Of a stretch of 64,000 nucleotides of DNA, positions 41,669 to 50,697 are shown in pieces (position 1 is the first letter of the stretch; every line of letters begins with the position of its first letter). This DNA comes from Clostridium sp. 1001271st1 H5. Its GTDB lineage: Bacteria; Bacillota; Clostridia; Lachnospirales; Lachnospiraceae. The notes under the pieces are model-generated. The model was given only the letters and a program-made list of their open reading frames with translations, did no database searches and had not been told where the DNA came from. The stretch spans positions 124,001 through 188,000 of the forward strand of contig NZ_SPHO01000003.1 in assembly GCF_005845215.1 (NCBI RefSeq), written 5' to 3'. A program made the position numbers and the translations under genes.

Positions 41669-43177
41669 CTACTTATAAAAAACCCCTAATGCCTGGATTG
41701 CCTTTTTAAACATCTCATACTTTTTCCTGTAGAATACGGCCCTGGAAGAATCAGGGGTGTATGTGCGGGACAAATGGCACATCTCCTTCACGGCGCTCTG
41801 AAAATCAGGATAATAACCGCTGGCAACGGAGGCGCAGATGGCTGCGCCCAGAGCCCCCCGTTCCGTTCCTTCCATTACCTGTATGGGCAGCTGCAGGATG
41901 TCGGCCAGTATCTGGGTCCAGACAGGTGAGTTGGTGATGCCTCCCGATAAACGGATTTGTTTTTGGGGATGGATGGTGCCGGTCAGCTTCTCAATGTGCC
42001 AGCAGGATGAGAAAAGGATTCCCTCATAAATGGCCAGAAGGAGGTCCGTGGGAGTGTGGCTGCTGTCAAGATTGAAAAATGCGCCTTTGGCATCAGGAAC
42101 AGAGTTGGAGGCATAAAGGTACGGCAAAAACAAAATATCAGTCTGCTTTAATCCCGATGAAAGAATGGACTGATTGCAGTATTCATATAACTCCCGCCGG
42201 TCCAGGTCCGGATACATCCGGCTCAGAAAATGATTGGCATACCAGTCAAAATTGCTTGCAGATGTAGGGCTTGATTCTTCAATTATATAATAATCTGGTA
42301 AAAAAGCAATGGTGTTGCCGTTTTTTCCAATGCATTCTTCCAGGTCATTGGTCAGATATTCATTGATGGACCAGGTGCCGGTGATGAGGCACAGGCAGCT
42401 GGAATCCAGAATACCGCTGGCCAGGCAGCAGGAATCCACATCATATAATCCGGCTGCCACCGGTATGCCCTCCGTAAGGCCGCATTGGGCGGCTGCTTCG
42501 GAGGTGATGAAGCCGGCTGTTTCAAAGGAATGGAGTACGGGGAGGGAGGCCAGGCTGAAATACTCGCGGATACCGAGAAGTTCAAAGATTTCCGGGTCAA
42601 ATTCCTTATTGCGTATATGAAACAGGTTGGTGCAGGAAGCATCCGTATAATCAGTGGCCAGTACACCGGTCAGGCGATAACGGATGTAATCCTTGATGGA
42701 TACCATATGAGCAGCCTGTTTAAGCAAGTCCGGCCGGTGCTTTTTCAGCCAGGGAAGAAGCATGGCCTGCTGGCCGGCCCAGAGATTCTGGAGGGTCAGC
42801 TGGTACAGGCGGCTGTTGATTCCGTTTTCCGTATATTCTTCCAGAAGCGGCTGGGCGCGGGTATCCGTGGACACGATGAAGGGCGCGACCGGTGTATCTG
42901 CACTGTCTAAAAGACCAAGTCCCCCTCCATAACCGCAGACAGACACGCCTTTGATTTCACGGGGCGAAAGCTCCGCCCCGGCCACAGCATCCCGTATGAC
43001 CCTGCAATTGCCGTTCCAGACAGCCAAGGGGTCGCGTTCTGTAAAACCGGGGTTTGGGTGGTCCATGGGAATCTGAATCTGGGACGCAGACAGCTCCCTG
43101 CCGCTTTCATCAAATACCGCTGCCTTGATGGCAGAGCCGCCGTTGTCAATTCCGATAAAGTATGCATGTTTTTTCAA
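41669..43177 (-). CDS. FGGY carbohydrate kinase, L-xylulokinase-like
   Basis: A 502-residue FGGY kinase, close in length and appearance to E. coli LyxK (498). IGIDNGGSAIKAAVFDESG is phosphate loop 1; GVSVCGYGGGLGLLDS and EESSPTSASNFDWYANHF match distinctive LyxK stretches. QIRLSGGITNSPVWTQILAD is the adenosine-binding loop. It likely phosphorylates L-xylulose (or a related ketose) at O5. The start is TTG 43177 with AGGAGGT six bases upstream. Located between the btpA-like and deoR genes. Confidence 0.78.
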   Translation of the reverse strand: MKKHAYFIGIDNGGSAIKAAVFDESGRELSASQIQIPMDHPNPGFTERDPLAVWNGNCRVIRDAVAGAELSPREIKGVSVCGYGGGLGLLDSADTPVAPFIVSTDTRAQPLLEEYTENGINSRLYQLTLQNLWAGQQAMLLPWLKKHRPDLLKQAAHMVSIKDYIRYRLTGVLATDYTDASCTNLFHIRNKEFDPEIFELLGIREYFSLASLPVLHSFETAGFITSEAAAQCGLTEGIPVAAGLYDVDSCCLASGILDSSCLCLITGTWSINEYLTNDLEECIGKNGNTIAFLPDYYIIEESSPTSASNFDWYANHFLSRMYPDLDRRELYEYCNQSILSSGLKQTDILFLPYLYASNSVPDAKGAFFNLDSSHTPTDLLLAIYEGILFSSCWHIEKLTGTIHPQKQIRLSGGITNSPVWTQILADILQLPIQVMEGTERGALGAAICASVASGYYPDFQSAVKEMCHLSRTYTPDSSRAVFYRKKYEMFKKAIQALGVFYK

Positions 43178-43213
43178 GTGGGGACCTCCTTTGGATGACT
43201 CTTTAAAATAGTA

Positions 43214-43241
43214 AGGGCATCCTCTGATTTAGAGATGCCCT
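43214..43241 (-). terminator. Intergenic hairpin between btpA-like and lyxK-like genes
   Basis: AGGGCATCCTCT (43214-43225) pairs with AGAGATGCCCT (43231-43241) with one bulged base and a 5-base loop. On the - strand it is followed by TACTATTTTAAAG, a weak U-run, so it may partly terminate the btpA-like transcript and lower lyxK expression. Confidence 0.5.
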
Positions 43242-43279
43242 AAGTATACCACAGATTATATGCAGGCAGGATTCCTGAT

Positions 43280-44095
43280 TTAGAGTGCTGCCCGGTATTC
43301 CTTGACTTTATCCATGAATTCCTTAACCCGCTTTACATCCACTGCGTTTTCAAAGACACCGTCGTATTTAAAGGTGGTTGCGCATACTGCTCCGTCAGCA
43401 ACTGACAGCTGCCTTGTGATGTTGCCCACATTGCATCCTGTATTGCAGAGAATAGGGGTGCGCTTAACAGAGGCTTTTACCTGGCTGAGTACCTGGGTAT
43501 CGGTTTCACTGCCGGCAGTGAGGCCGGATACGCAGAGGGCGTCAGGGCGGTTGTTGAACTCTGTGGACCTGGCAATGTCCTTTATATCCCTGTCGGCCAG
43601 ATATCTGGCAGCCTCCGGCACGATATTAAAAAGAAGCTTTAAGTCCTTTGCACCTACTGCCATTTTATGGCGGACGGTCTTTCCCACATTGGTGTTCCAA
43701 AGCCCAAAGTCAGAGGCGTACACGCCGGAGATGATTTCACGGATAAATTTACCGTCTACCGCAACTGCCAGGTCAATGGAGGCAATGGGGTCCCACAGGC
43801 AGTTGACGCCGTAAGGAACGGTTATAAGCGGTTTCAGCTCCCCGATTACCCTTGCCATGGCGGCAATGGTGACAGGCTCCACCTTTGTGAGATAGGGAAG
43901 GCTGAATTCATTGGAGAACATAATGCCGTCAACCCCGCCCTCCTGAAGGGCCAGAAGGTCTGCTCTGGCAGCCGCCATTACCTTTTCCATACCTCCGTCC
44001 GCATCATAGTAAGGGTCGCCGGGCAGCGGCTGTAAGTGGCACATTGCAATAATTGGTTTTTCTACATGAAATAATTCCTGCATCCAGTTTGACAT
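43280..44095 (-). CDS. BtpA/SgcQ family TIM-barrel protein
   Basis: A 271-residue protein of the BtpA/SgcQ family. PIIAMCHLQPLPGDPYYD opens the barrel, GGVDGIMFSNEFSLPYL and VPYGVNCLWDP follow, and ALCVSGLTAG plus ILCNTGCNVGNI are C-terminal phosphate-site strands. The family is named from cyanobacterial photosystem I assembly, but in heterotrophs it occurs with sugar enzymes; in the E. coli sgc operon it accompanies an Rpe-like epimerase, as here. The reaction is unknown. ATG 44095 is preferred over a TTG at 44116. First gene of the - strand operon. Confidence 0.8.
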   Translation of the reverse strand: MSNWMQELFHVEKPIIAMCHLQPLPGDPYYDADGGMEKVMAAARADLLALQEGGVDGIMFSNEFSLPYLTKVEPVTIAAMARVIGELKPLITVPYGVNCLWDPIASIDLAVAVDGKFIREIISGVYASDFGLWNTNVGKTVRHKMAVGAKDLKLLFNIVPEAARYLADRDIKDIARSTEFNNRPDALCVSGLTAGSETDTQVLSQVKASVKRTPILCNTGCNVGNITRQLSVADGAVCATTFKYDGVFENAVDVKRVKEFMDKVKEYRAAL

Positions 44096-44124
44096 AATCG
44101 TATATTCCTTTCTCAATTCAAATT

Positions 44125-44226
44125 AGGAGTTTGCATCGAGTTTGCACTCAAATAGTATCACAAAGAATCAATAAATGCAATAATAAAATCATAAATATTG
44201 CAAAATAGTTCATAATATGCTAAGAT
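44125..44226. promoter_or_regulatory. Divergent control region btpA-like / rpe-like
   Basis: GAGTTTGCA occurs twice in direct repeat, 11 bases apart, at 44127-44135 and 44138-44146. For the - strand, TTGCAT, 17 bases and TACTAT place this repeat at the transcription start, where a repressor would block. For the + strand, TTGCAA (44198-44203), 17 bases and TAAGAT (44221-44226) form a promoter whose -35 overlaps the right arm of an inverted repeat TGCAATA (44176-44182) / TATTGCA (44196-44202). The DeoR protein is the probable ligand of one or both. Confidence 0.5.
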
Positions 44227-44248
44227 TGATTCAAAAAGGAGGGATGAG

Positions 44249-44929
44249 ATGAGGATTATACCGTCAATCGCGTCAGCGCGTCAGCTGGATTTAAAAGGCC
44301 AGCTGGACCGGATTGAGGATGTGCCATACCTGCATATTGATGTGGAGGATGGAAATTTCCTGCCTAATATTACGTTTGGCATGAAGACTGTAAGAGAGAT
44401 GGCGGCCTATTCAAAGGCAGAGCTGGATGTTCATCTTTTGGTGACAAATCCAATCAGTTATATTCAAGAACTATCAGAAATGAACATCTCTGCTGTCTGC
44501 GGACATATGGAGGCCCTTTCCTATCCATTGGAATTCTTAAATGAGGTGCATAGTGCAGGCATGAAGGCAGGTCTTGCCCTGAACCTTTCTTTGCCGGTAG
44601 AGCAAATCATGAGCTATGCCGGTTCCTTTGACTACCTGCTTCTGATGACGTCTGAGCCGGATGGTTCCGGGCAGATGTTTTGTCCGAACGCCCTGGAACG
44701 GATTCGCAGGGCCAGGGCCTGTATTCCGGATGATGTGATGATATACGCTGATGGGGGAATTGGAAGGAATGAGCTGGGTAAGGTGGCAGAGGCCGGCGCT
44801 GACTGCGTGATTATGGGGCGGGCTGTATGGGGAGCAGAGAACCCGGCCAAAGCCTGGAGGGAGATGGAGGCATTAAATGGATATGGAACTGATTCAAAGG
44901 CCTTTCGGAATCTACGAAAAGGCCATTAA
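44249..44929 (+). CDS. Ribulose-phosphate 3-epimerase family protein (Rpe/AlsE-like)
   Basis: A 226-residue TIM-barrel epimerase. YLHIDVEDGNFLPNITFGMKTV, DVHLLVTNP and MIYADGGIG keep the two histidines and two aspartates that bind the catalytic metal. Normal Rpe interconverts D-ribulose and D-xylulose 5-phosphate; AlsE acts on D-allulose 6-phosphate. MTSEPDGSGQMF in place of the usual VNPGFGGQ(K/S)F loop marks it as a divergent paralog, so its substrate may differ. AAGGAGGG precedes ATG 44249. Its 3' end overlaps the next gene by 53 bases. Confidence 0.8.
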   Translation: MRIIPSIASARQLDLKGQLDRIEDVPYLHIDVEDGNFLPNITFGMKTVREMAAYSKAELDVHLLVTNPISYIQELSEMNISAVCGHMEALSYPLEFLNEVHSAGMKAGLALNLSLPVEQIMSYAGSFDYLLLMTSEPDGSGQMFCPNALERIRRARACIPDDVMIYADGGIGRNELGKVAEAGADCVIMGRAVWGAENPAKAWREMEALNGYGTDSKAFRNLRKGH

Positions 44930-45719
44930 GCCCCAGGAATGGGAAAAGATGTTTGCCGACGCATCGGCAGCAGGATACCAGAATTACGAAATCAGCCTGG
45001 ATGAAAGCGATGCGCGTCTGGCGCGCCTGCACTGGAATGACAGGCAATATGATGAAGTGAGGAGGGCTGCGCGGAACCAGAATATACGGATTCTGTCGGC
45101 GTGCTTCAGCGGCCACCGCCGGTTTCCTCTGGGAAGCGGTTCCAGGGAACTGGAGGAGCGGGGAATCCGTTTGATGCGGGAAGGAATTGACTTTTGTCAG
45201 AATCTTGGTGTCCGTATGCTGCAGGTTGCGGGGTATGATGCCTTTTATGAACCCCGCAGCCAGGAAACGGCTGCCCGGTACAGGGAGAACATTTTAAGGT
45301 GTCTGGAATGGGCGGAGCAGGCAGGGGTGATGCTGGCCATTGAACCTGTGGAGGTGAACCTGGTCAGGGTTAGCGATACCCTGCGTCTGGTCAGGGAGGC
45401 GGACTCGCCGTGGCTTCAGATTTATCCTGATATAGCCAATATGAAGTCCCTGGGGATTGACCCGGTTACGGAATTGCCCCAGGGCAGGGGGCACATTGCC
45501 AACGTGCATGTGAGGGACTCCCTGCCGGACTACTTCTACGGTGTGCCTCTGGGGGCCGGTAATATGGATTTCATAGGAGTGTTTAAGGCCCTGGATGCCA
45601 TGGAGTACAGGGGTCCCCTTACCATTGAGATGTGGAATGAGACAGAAGAGGATTATATGGATATCATAAGCCGCGCGCGGATATTTATGATGGATAAAAT
45701 AAAATGTGCCAGGAGGTAG
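44877..45719 (+). CDS. L-xylulose/L-ribulose 5-phosphate 3-epimerase (UlaE/SgbU-like)
   Basis: A 280-residue AP-endonuclease-2-fold epimerase, matching UlaE (284) in length. FGIYEKAIKPQEWEKMFADA, ISLDESDARLARLHW, CFSGHRRFPLGSG and QVAGYDAFYEPRSQET closely follow UlaE. AIEPVEVNLV, QIYPDIANM and TIEMWNET carry the metal-binding Glu, Asp and Glu. It converts L-xylulose 5-phosphate to L-ribulose 5-phosphate. GGAGG lies six bases before ATG 44877, inside the rpe-like gene. Confidence 0.9.
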   Translation: MDMELIQRPFGIYEKAIKPQEWEKMFADASAAGYQNYEISLDESDARLARLHWNDRQYDEVRRAARNQNIRILSACFSGHRRFPLGSGSRELEERGIRLMREGIDFCQNLGVRMLQVAGYDAFYEPRSQETAARYRENILRCLEWAEQAGVMLAIEPVEVNLVRVSDTLRLVREADSPWLQIYPDIANMKSLGIDPVTELPQGRGHIANVHVRDSLPDYFYGVPLGAGNMDFIGVFKALDAMEYRGPLTIEMWNETEEDYMDIISRARIFMMDKIKCARR

Positions 45720-45724
45720 CATTT

Positions 45725-46363
45725 ATGTTTGAAAAGGAAAAAAAGGAAATACTGGATGCAGCGCTGGAGATTAAAAAATGCAATCTCATATCCCTGTCAG
45801 GCGGGAACGTGAGCATGAGGGCGGGGGATGATCTGTACCTGGTAACGCCGTCCGGTATGATTTATGAGGACATGACAGCGGAGGACGTGGTGGTGATAGA
45901 CAGGGACTGCAGAGTGGTGGAGGGAAAACGGAAGCCTTCCTCGGATTCTCCGGCCCTGGTATATATGTTTGAGCATATGCCCCATATCAATGCGCTGATT
46001 CATACCCATCAGCCCTATGCCACTGCTGCCGGGTTTGTAACGAATCAGATTCCGGAATTCCTGGTGACCCTGATTGATGCCAATGGGGCTGCGGTCAATG
46101 TGGCGCCGTTTACCCCTTCATCTGATATTGGAATGGGCATCATGGCCGCAGAGTATGCAGGGGAGGCGCGGGCCGTCATATTGAAACACCACGGAATTAT
46201 GGCTTACGGAGCGGATATGAAGGAGGCGCTGTACTCGGCAATTTATCTGGAGGAAGCAGCCAAAACCTTTGTGCTGGCAAAGGCCATGGGGGCGGAGATA
46301 CCGCTGCTGTCTCCGGGAGATATAGAAAAAGAAAAAAGGGGCTGGCTGGACTACGGTCAATAG
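45725..46363 (+). CDS. L-ribulose-5-phosphate 4-epimerase (AraD/UlaF-like), class II aldolase family
   Basis: A 212-residue class II aldolase/AraD protein. LSGGNVSMR is the phosphate-binding segment; ALIHTHQPYATA gives two zinc histidines and VILKHHGIMAYG the third. It converts L-ribulose 5-phosphate to D-xylulose 5-phosphate, the exit to the pentose phosphate pathway. It could instead be a related aldolase such as fuculose-phosphate aldolase; UlaE- and AraB-like neighbours favour the epimerase. AGGAGG lies seven bases before ATG 45725. Confidence 0.85.
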   Translation: MFEKEKKEILDAALEIKKCNLISLSGGNVSMRAGDDLYLVTPSGMIYEDMTAEDVVVIDRDCRVVEGKRKPSSDSPALVYMFEHMPHINALIHTHQPYATAAGFVTNQIPEFLVTLIDANGAAVNVAPFTPSSDIGMGIMAAEYAGEARAVILKHHGIMAYGADMKEALYSAIYLEEAAKTFVLAKAMGAEIPLLSPGDIEKEKRGWLDYGQ

Positions 46364-46377
46364 GGAGAGGTGATAAG

Positions 46378-48033
46378 ATGGGATATTCCATAGGAGTTGA
46401 TTTTGGCAGCCTGTCAGCGCGGGCCATGGCAGTGGATGTGTCGGACGGAAGGATTCTAAAGGAATCCGTGTATGGCTATCCTCACGGAATCATGAAGGAT
46501 TCCCTGCCCACAGGCAGAAAGCTGGAGCCGGGTACTGCCCTGCAGAATCCCCAGGATTACCTGGATGCCTGGCAGTTCCTGATGCAGGACCTGTTTAAGG
46601 ACCAGGAGCTCAGACCGGACCAGGTGGTGGGAATCGGCATTGACTTCACCCAGTGCACCATGATGCCGGTTGACAGGCAAGGCATTCCGCTGTGCATGCA
46701 CCGGTCATTCAGGGATGACCCTCACAGCTATGTCAAGCTCTGGATGCATCACCGAGCCCAGAAGGAGGCGGATGATATCACCAGGCAGGCCGGTTTGCGG
46801 CAGGAACGCTTTCTCAGATATTACGGCAATAAGATATCTTCTGAACTGCTGTTTCCAAAAATCCTCGAGATACTGAGGCAGTCGCCGGATATATACGCGT
46901 CAGCGGACCAGTTTGTGGAAGGTGCGGACTGGATGACATGGCAGCTCACAGGAACCAGGATGAGAAGCAAAAGCATTGCGGCGGTAGCCGCATTGTGGCA
47001 GGAGGAAGAGGGGTATCCTTCCGCTGATTTTCTGAGGACGCTTCATCCCGGACTGGCGGGGGTGGGACAAAAGCTCAGAGGGGAACTGGTAAGGCCCGGT
47101 ACCTGTGTGGGGGGTATCACTGCCCGGATGGCTGAAAAGACAGGACTGCCTGAGGGGACGCCTGTGGCCTGCGGCCTGGGGGACAGCCATTCCGCCTTTG
47201 CAGGCTCCGGTCTGTGCCGTGAGGGCGCTATGCTCATGGTGATTGGGACTTCGGGCTGTGATATCCTCATAAGCAGGAAGCAGGTGCCGGTGGAGGGCTT
47301 CTGCGGCATATGCCCGGACAGCGCCATTCCCGGATACTACGGCTATGAGGCGGGGCAGGCCTGTATGGGGGACCATTTCAGTTGGTTCATGGAGAACTGT
47401 CTTCCTGCTTCTTATCATGAGGAGGCGAAGAGGCAGAACATGTCCGTATTCCGGTGGATGGATGAGAAGGCAGGCGGACTGAAACCGGGAAGCAGCGGAG
47501 TAATTGCTCTCGACTGGTGGAACGGGTGCCGCTCTGTTCTGATGGACAGCGGCCTTGGGGGATGTCTGTTGGGCATGACCCTGCAGACCAGGCCGGAGGA
47601 AATCTACAGGGCGCTGATGGAAGGAATCGCATTTGGAAAGAGGATGATAATAGAACAGATGGAGACAGCAGGGGTCAGATGCAGACACCTCTATGCCACA
47701 GGCGGCGTGGCGGAAAAGAATCCTCTTATCATGCAGATTATGGCGGATGTTCTTGGCAGGGAAATCAGGATTCCCGCTATTGCAAACGGAAGCTGTATGG
47801 GAAGCGCCATGTACGGGGCGGTTGCAGCCGGAAAAAAGGGCGGGGGATATGACGCCATTGAGGAGGCCGTGGAGGCAATGGGACCGTCCGTGGGAAAACG
47901 GTACACGCCAAACCAATCTGCCTCGGCTGCCTATGACCCTTTATTTGAAATGTACAGGGAGATGTACTTTTATCTGGGCAAAGAGAGCAGGATACTGAAG
48001 CAGCTGGCAGTGCTGAGAGGACAGGAGGAATAA
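46378..48033 (+). CDS. Ribulokinase-like FGGY kinase (AraB family)
   Basis: A 551-residue FGGY kinase, the length of ribulokinases. SIGVDFGSLSARAMAVDVSDG is phosphate loop 1 with the AraB-specific SLSARA pattern; GIDFTQCTMMPVD, VEGADWMTWQLTG and HLYATGGVAEKNPLIMQIMAD follow the family. It phosphorylates L-ribulose (sometimes D-ribulose or ribitol) at O5. The locus thus has two different ketose kinases, this one and the LyxK-like one on the opposite strand. AGGTG precedes ATG 46378. Confidence 0.88.
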   Translation: MGYSIGVDFGSLSARAMAVDVSDGRILKESVYGYPHGIMKDSLPTGRKLEPGTALQNPQDYLDAWQFLMQDLFKDQELRPDQVVGIGIDFTQCTMMPVDRQGIPLCMHRSFRDDPHSYVKLWMHHRAQKEADDITRQAGLRQERFLRYYGNKISSELLFPKILEILRQSPDIYASADQFVEGADWMTWQLTGTRMRSKSIAAVAALWQEEEGYPSADFLRTLHPGLAGVGQKLRGELVRPGTCVGGITARMAEKTGLPEGTPVACGLGDSHSAFAGSGLCREGAMLMVIGTSGCDILISRKQVPVEGFCGICPDSAIPGYYGYEAGQACMGDHFSWFMENCLPASYHEEAKRQNMSVFRWMDEKAGGLKPGSSGVIALDWWNGCRSVLMDSGLGGCLLGMTLQTRPEEIYRALMEGIAFGKRMIIEQMETAGVRCRHLYATGGVAEKNPLIMQIMADVLGREIRIPAIANGSCMGSAMYGAVAAGKKGGGYDAIEEAVEAMGPSVGKRYTPNQSASAAYDPLFEMYREMYFYLGKESRILKQLAVLRGQEE

Positions 48034-48038
48034 GCGGC

Positions 48039-48869
48039 ATGAAATTTGGATTGATTTCATTGGATTTTAAACGGTTTTCATTGGAATACTGCTTTAGGAT
48101 GGCCAGGCGTTACGGCCTGGATGGAGTGGAGCTGTGGGGCGGGCGTCCTCACGGGTATTTTACGGACATGACCCGGGAGCGGATACAGGAGATTGAAGCC
48201 CTGAAAAAGAAATATAAGCTGGAAATCCCCATGTATACGCCCAATGCACTGAATGGGCCATATAATCTGTGTTCCCTGGAAGAACGGACAGCCCGGGAAA
48301 CCCTGGATTTTTTTCAGAGGTCCATTGACATTGCATACGAACTTGGATGCCCCAGGATGCTGGTGGTGGCTGACCATCCGGGGTATGAGGCTTCTAGGGC
48401 CCTGGTCCGTGAGCGCTTTACAGAGAACATGCAGCGGCTCTGCGACTACGGGGCGCCCAAGGGAGTCACGCTGGTAATCGAGCCCCTGACTCCCATGGAA
48501 AGTCCGGTCATTACGACAGCAGATGACTGTGTGGATGCCATGGAAAGAATCGGAAGGGATAATGTGGAGGCCATGATGGATGTGGCGCCCCCGACCGTTG
48601 CCAATGAGCCGTTTTCCGTGTATTTTGACAAACTGAAGGACAGGATGAACTATATCCATATCTGCAATAATGACGGAATGACGGATGCCCATAAAAGGCT
48701 GGATGAAGGGGTGATACCTATAAAAGACATGTTTACAGTCTTTGCCAATTGGAAGTATAATGGATATATTACATGCGAACTGTACTCGGAAAATTACAGG
48801 GACCCTGAATTATATCTTGCCAATACCATGAGAATGATATATGAAATCAGGAATGAACTGGGGATATGA
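48039..48869 (+). CDS. Sugar phosphate isomerase/epimerase, AP2EC TIM barrel (FrlC-like)
   Basis: A 276-residue AP-endonuclease-2-type TIM barrel. GLDGVELWGGRPHGY, VVADHPGYEAS, LVIEPLTPMESPVITT, MMDVAPPTVANEP and CELYSENYRDPELYL place the metal-binding Glu, Asp, His and Glu. It resembles FrlC (fructoselysine 3-epimerase) and tagatose 3-epimerase-like enzymes, which epimerise free ketoses at C3. Here it could interconvert L-ribulose and L-xylulose or a similar pair before phosphorylation. GGAGG precedes ATG 48039. Confidence 0.75.
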   Translation: MKFGLISLDFKRFSLEYCFRMARRYGLDGVELWGGRPHGYFTDMTRERIQEIEALKKKYKLEIPMYTPNALNGPYNLCSLEERTARETLDFFQRSIDIAYELGCPRMLVVADHPGYEASRALVRERFTENMQRLCDYGAPKGVTLVIEPLTPMESPVITTADDCVDAMERIGRDNVEAMMDVAPPTVANEPFSVYFDKLKDRMNYIHICNNDGMTDAHKRLDEGVIPIKDMFTVFANWKYNGYITCELYSENYRDPELYLANTMRMIYEIRNELGI

Positions 48870-48897
48870 TGGTCAGGGAGCCGTTTGGGAGGAAACA

Positions 48898-50697
48898 GTG
48901 AAGAGGCCCTTTGTTTTTTCGAATTTCCAGAAAAAAATACTGCAGTCTTACCTGATTATTATTGTAGGCGGCCTGGTGCTCTTCTATACGCTGGTTGCGG
49001 TGATGGTCAGGGAGTCCAGCCTGAAGACAGCGGAACGCAATCAGATATCCATGTGCATAAAGGTTTCCCAGCAGCTGGAAAGCTTTATGGTTGAAATGCG
49101 CAACGTGGGTTTTCAGGTGATGATGAATTCTCGGCTGATTCAGGACTTCAGCACATTTTCTGAAGACAGGGCAGATGATAATTACTATGGGGACCATATT
49201 GTGGACCATATTAATGCGGTCAGCGCCCTGGCCGACATCAATGGAATACAGAGAATTGCCACAAGAATCAGTGTATTTAACAGATATGGGGATTATGTCA
49301 GCAGCGGTGTTATGCCCCAGTCCAAAATATATGCGGATGACGTGCTGCGCCACCGTATGAATATAGAAGAAATCGTATCCAGACTGGTCCGCAATGACGG
49401 GCACATCTATGTGGAGGGTCCCCATCCGGATTACTGGAACAGTAAAGTGGGCTATGAGATGATTTCCCTGTATTGTCCGCTGGGCAATAAGGTTCAGGAG
49501 AATATGTACGGCATCATCGAGATACAGCAGGATTTCCAGAAACTGGTACAGACCCTCCTTCCGGGCCTTGACCAGGACATGGCGGTGCTTTTGTTTGACT
49601 CCACGGGCAGGTGTGTGTTTAACAGTATGGAGAGTATCTGCAGCCCTGCGTATTATGATTTTTATTACAGCCAGGCTTCCCGGAACCAGGACAGCCGGTA
49701 TGGGTTCAGCCGGGTAAGGGCCGGTGACAGGGCCGAAGAGCAGTATCTCTCTGCCGGTATGTCTGAGACATCCGGCTGGACGGCTGTGATGGTGCGCAAT
49801 AAAAGCTCCATCGTCAATGTGATACAGGATATCCAGAAGGTAATCATCATGGCTATTTTGGTATTCATGGTTCTGTCCGCATACATGGCGTACCGCATAT
49901 CGCTGAAGATGACAAGGCCAATCAATGACATGATTGTGTCGGCCCAGTCTATCTCATGGTCAAACCTGGACATGAAGGCTCTGGAGGACAATGACCAGAA
50001 TGAAATCATGGCCCTTAACAACACATTTAAGGATACGCTGGAGCGGCTGTCCAAAAGTATGCAGCTGGAGCTTGGCGCACGTCTGAATGCGCTTCAAAGC
50101 CAGATGAATCCCCATTTTCTCTACAATACACTGTCGGTCATAAGCGCGTCGGCAGACCAGCAGGAAAAGGTGGAGAGGATGTGCAGCCGTCTTTCCCACA
50201 TGCTGCGCTACTCCACGGTCTATGAGGATGAGAGCAACAGCACCCTGGGGGATGAGGTCCGCCATGCCGGGAATTATCTGGAATTGATGAAGGACCGGTA
50301 CGAGGAAAACCTTATTTATGACATTGAGGAACAGGGGGACCTGGACCGTGTGAAGGTGCCGAGGGTGATACTTCAGCCCATTGTGGAGAACTGCTTTAAA
50401 CATGGATTTGGTGAAAACGGGTTTCCGTGGATTATCCATGCGTCTGTTACTGCAAATGGCGGACACTGGAGAATCCAGGTAAGGAATAATGGCCGGCCCT
50501 TCCAGGAAAAGGACCTGAGGGAGCTGAATGAAAAGGTAGAGGGGTTCCTGAAAGGGGAGCAGAAGAAAATCAGCGGCATAGGGCTTACAAATACCATTAT
50601 CAGGCTGAGGCTTCTGTATGAGGAGCAGGTGGAATATGAAATATATACCGGAAACGACGGGTACACCTATGTGGTTTTGAAAGGAAATTATAAATGA
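48898..50697 (+). CDS. YesM-type sensor histidine kinase
   Basis: A 599-residue membrane kinase. One helix at about residues 17-37 and another at about 288-308 frame a large extracellular sensor domain; a HAMP segment follows (YRISLKMTRPINDMIVSAQS). QMNPHFLYNTLSVISA holds the phosphorylated histidine and VPRVILQPIVENCFKHGF the N box; ISGIGLTNTIIRLRLLY is the G box. The likely start is GTG 48898 with GGGAGG five bases upstream. It overlaps the response regulator by four bases. It probably senses the sugar or its binding protein outside the cell. Confidence 0.88.
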   Translation: MKRPFVFSNFQKKILQSYLIIIVGGLVLFYTLVAVMVRESSLKTAERNQISMCIKVSQQLESFMVEMRNVGFQVMMNSRLIQDFSTFSEDRADDNYYGDHIVDHINAVSALADINGIQRIATRISVFNRYGDYVSSGVMPQSKIYADDVLRHRMNIEEIVSRLVRNDGHIYVEGPHPDYWNSKVGYEMISLYCPLGNKVQENMYGIIEIQQDFQKLVQTLLPGLDQDMAVLLFDSTGRCVFNSMESICSPAYYDFYYSQASRNQDSRYGFSRVRAGDRAEEQYLSAGMSETSGWTAVMVRNKSSIVNVIQDIQKVIIMAILVFMVLSAYMAYRISLKMTRPINDMIVSAQSISWSNLDMKALEDNDQNEIMALNNTFKDTLERLSKSMQLELGARLNALQSQMNPHFLYNTLSVISASADQQEKVERMCSRLSHMLRYSTVYEDESNSTLGDEVRHAGNYLELMKDRYEENLIYDIEEQGDLDRVKVPRVILQPIVENCFKHGFGENGFPWIIHASVTANGGHWRIQVRNNGRPFQEKDLRELNEKVEGFLKGEQKKISGIGLTNTIIRLRLLYEEQVEYEIYTGNDGYTYVVLKGNYK

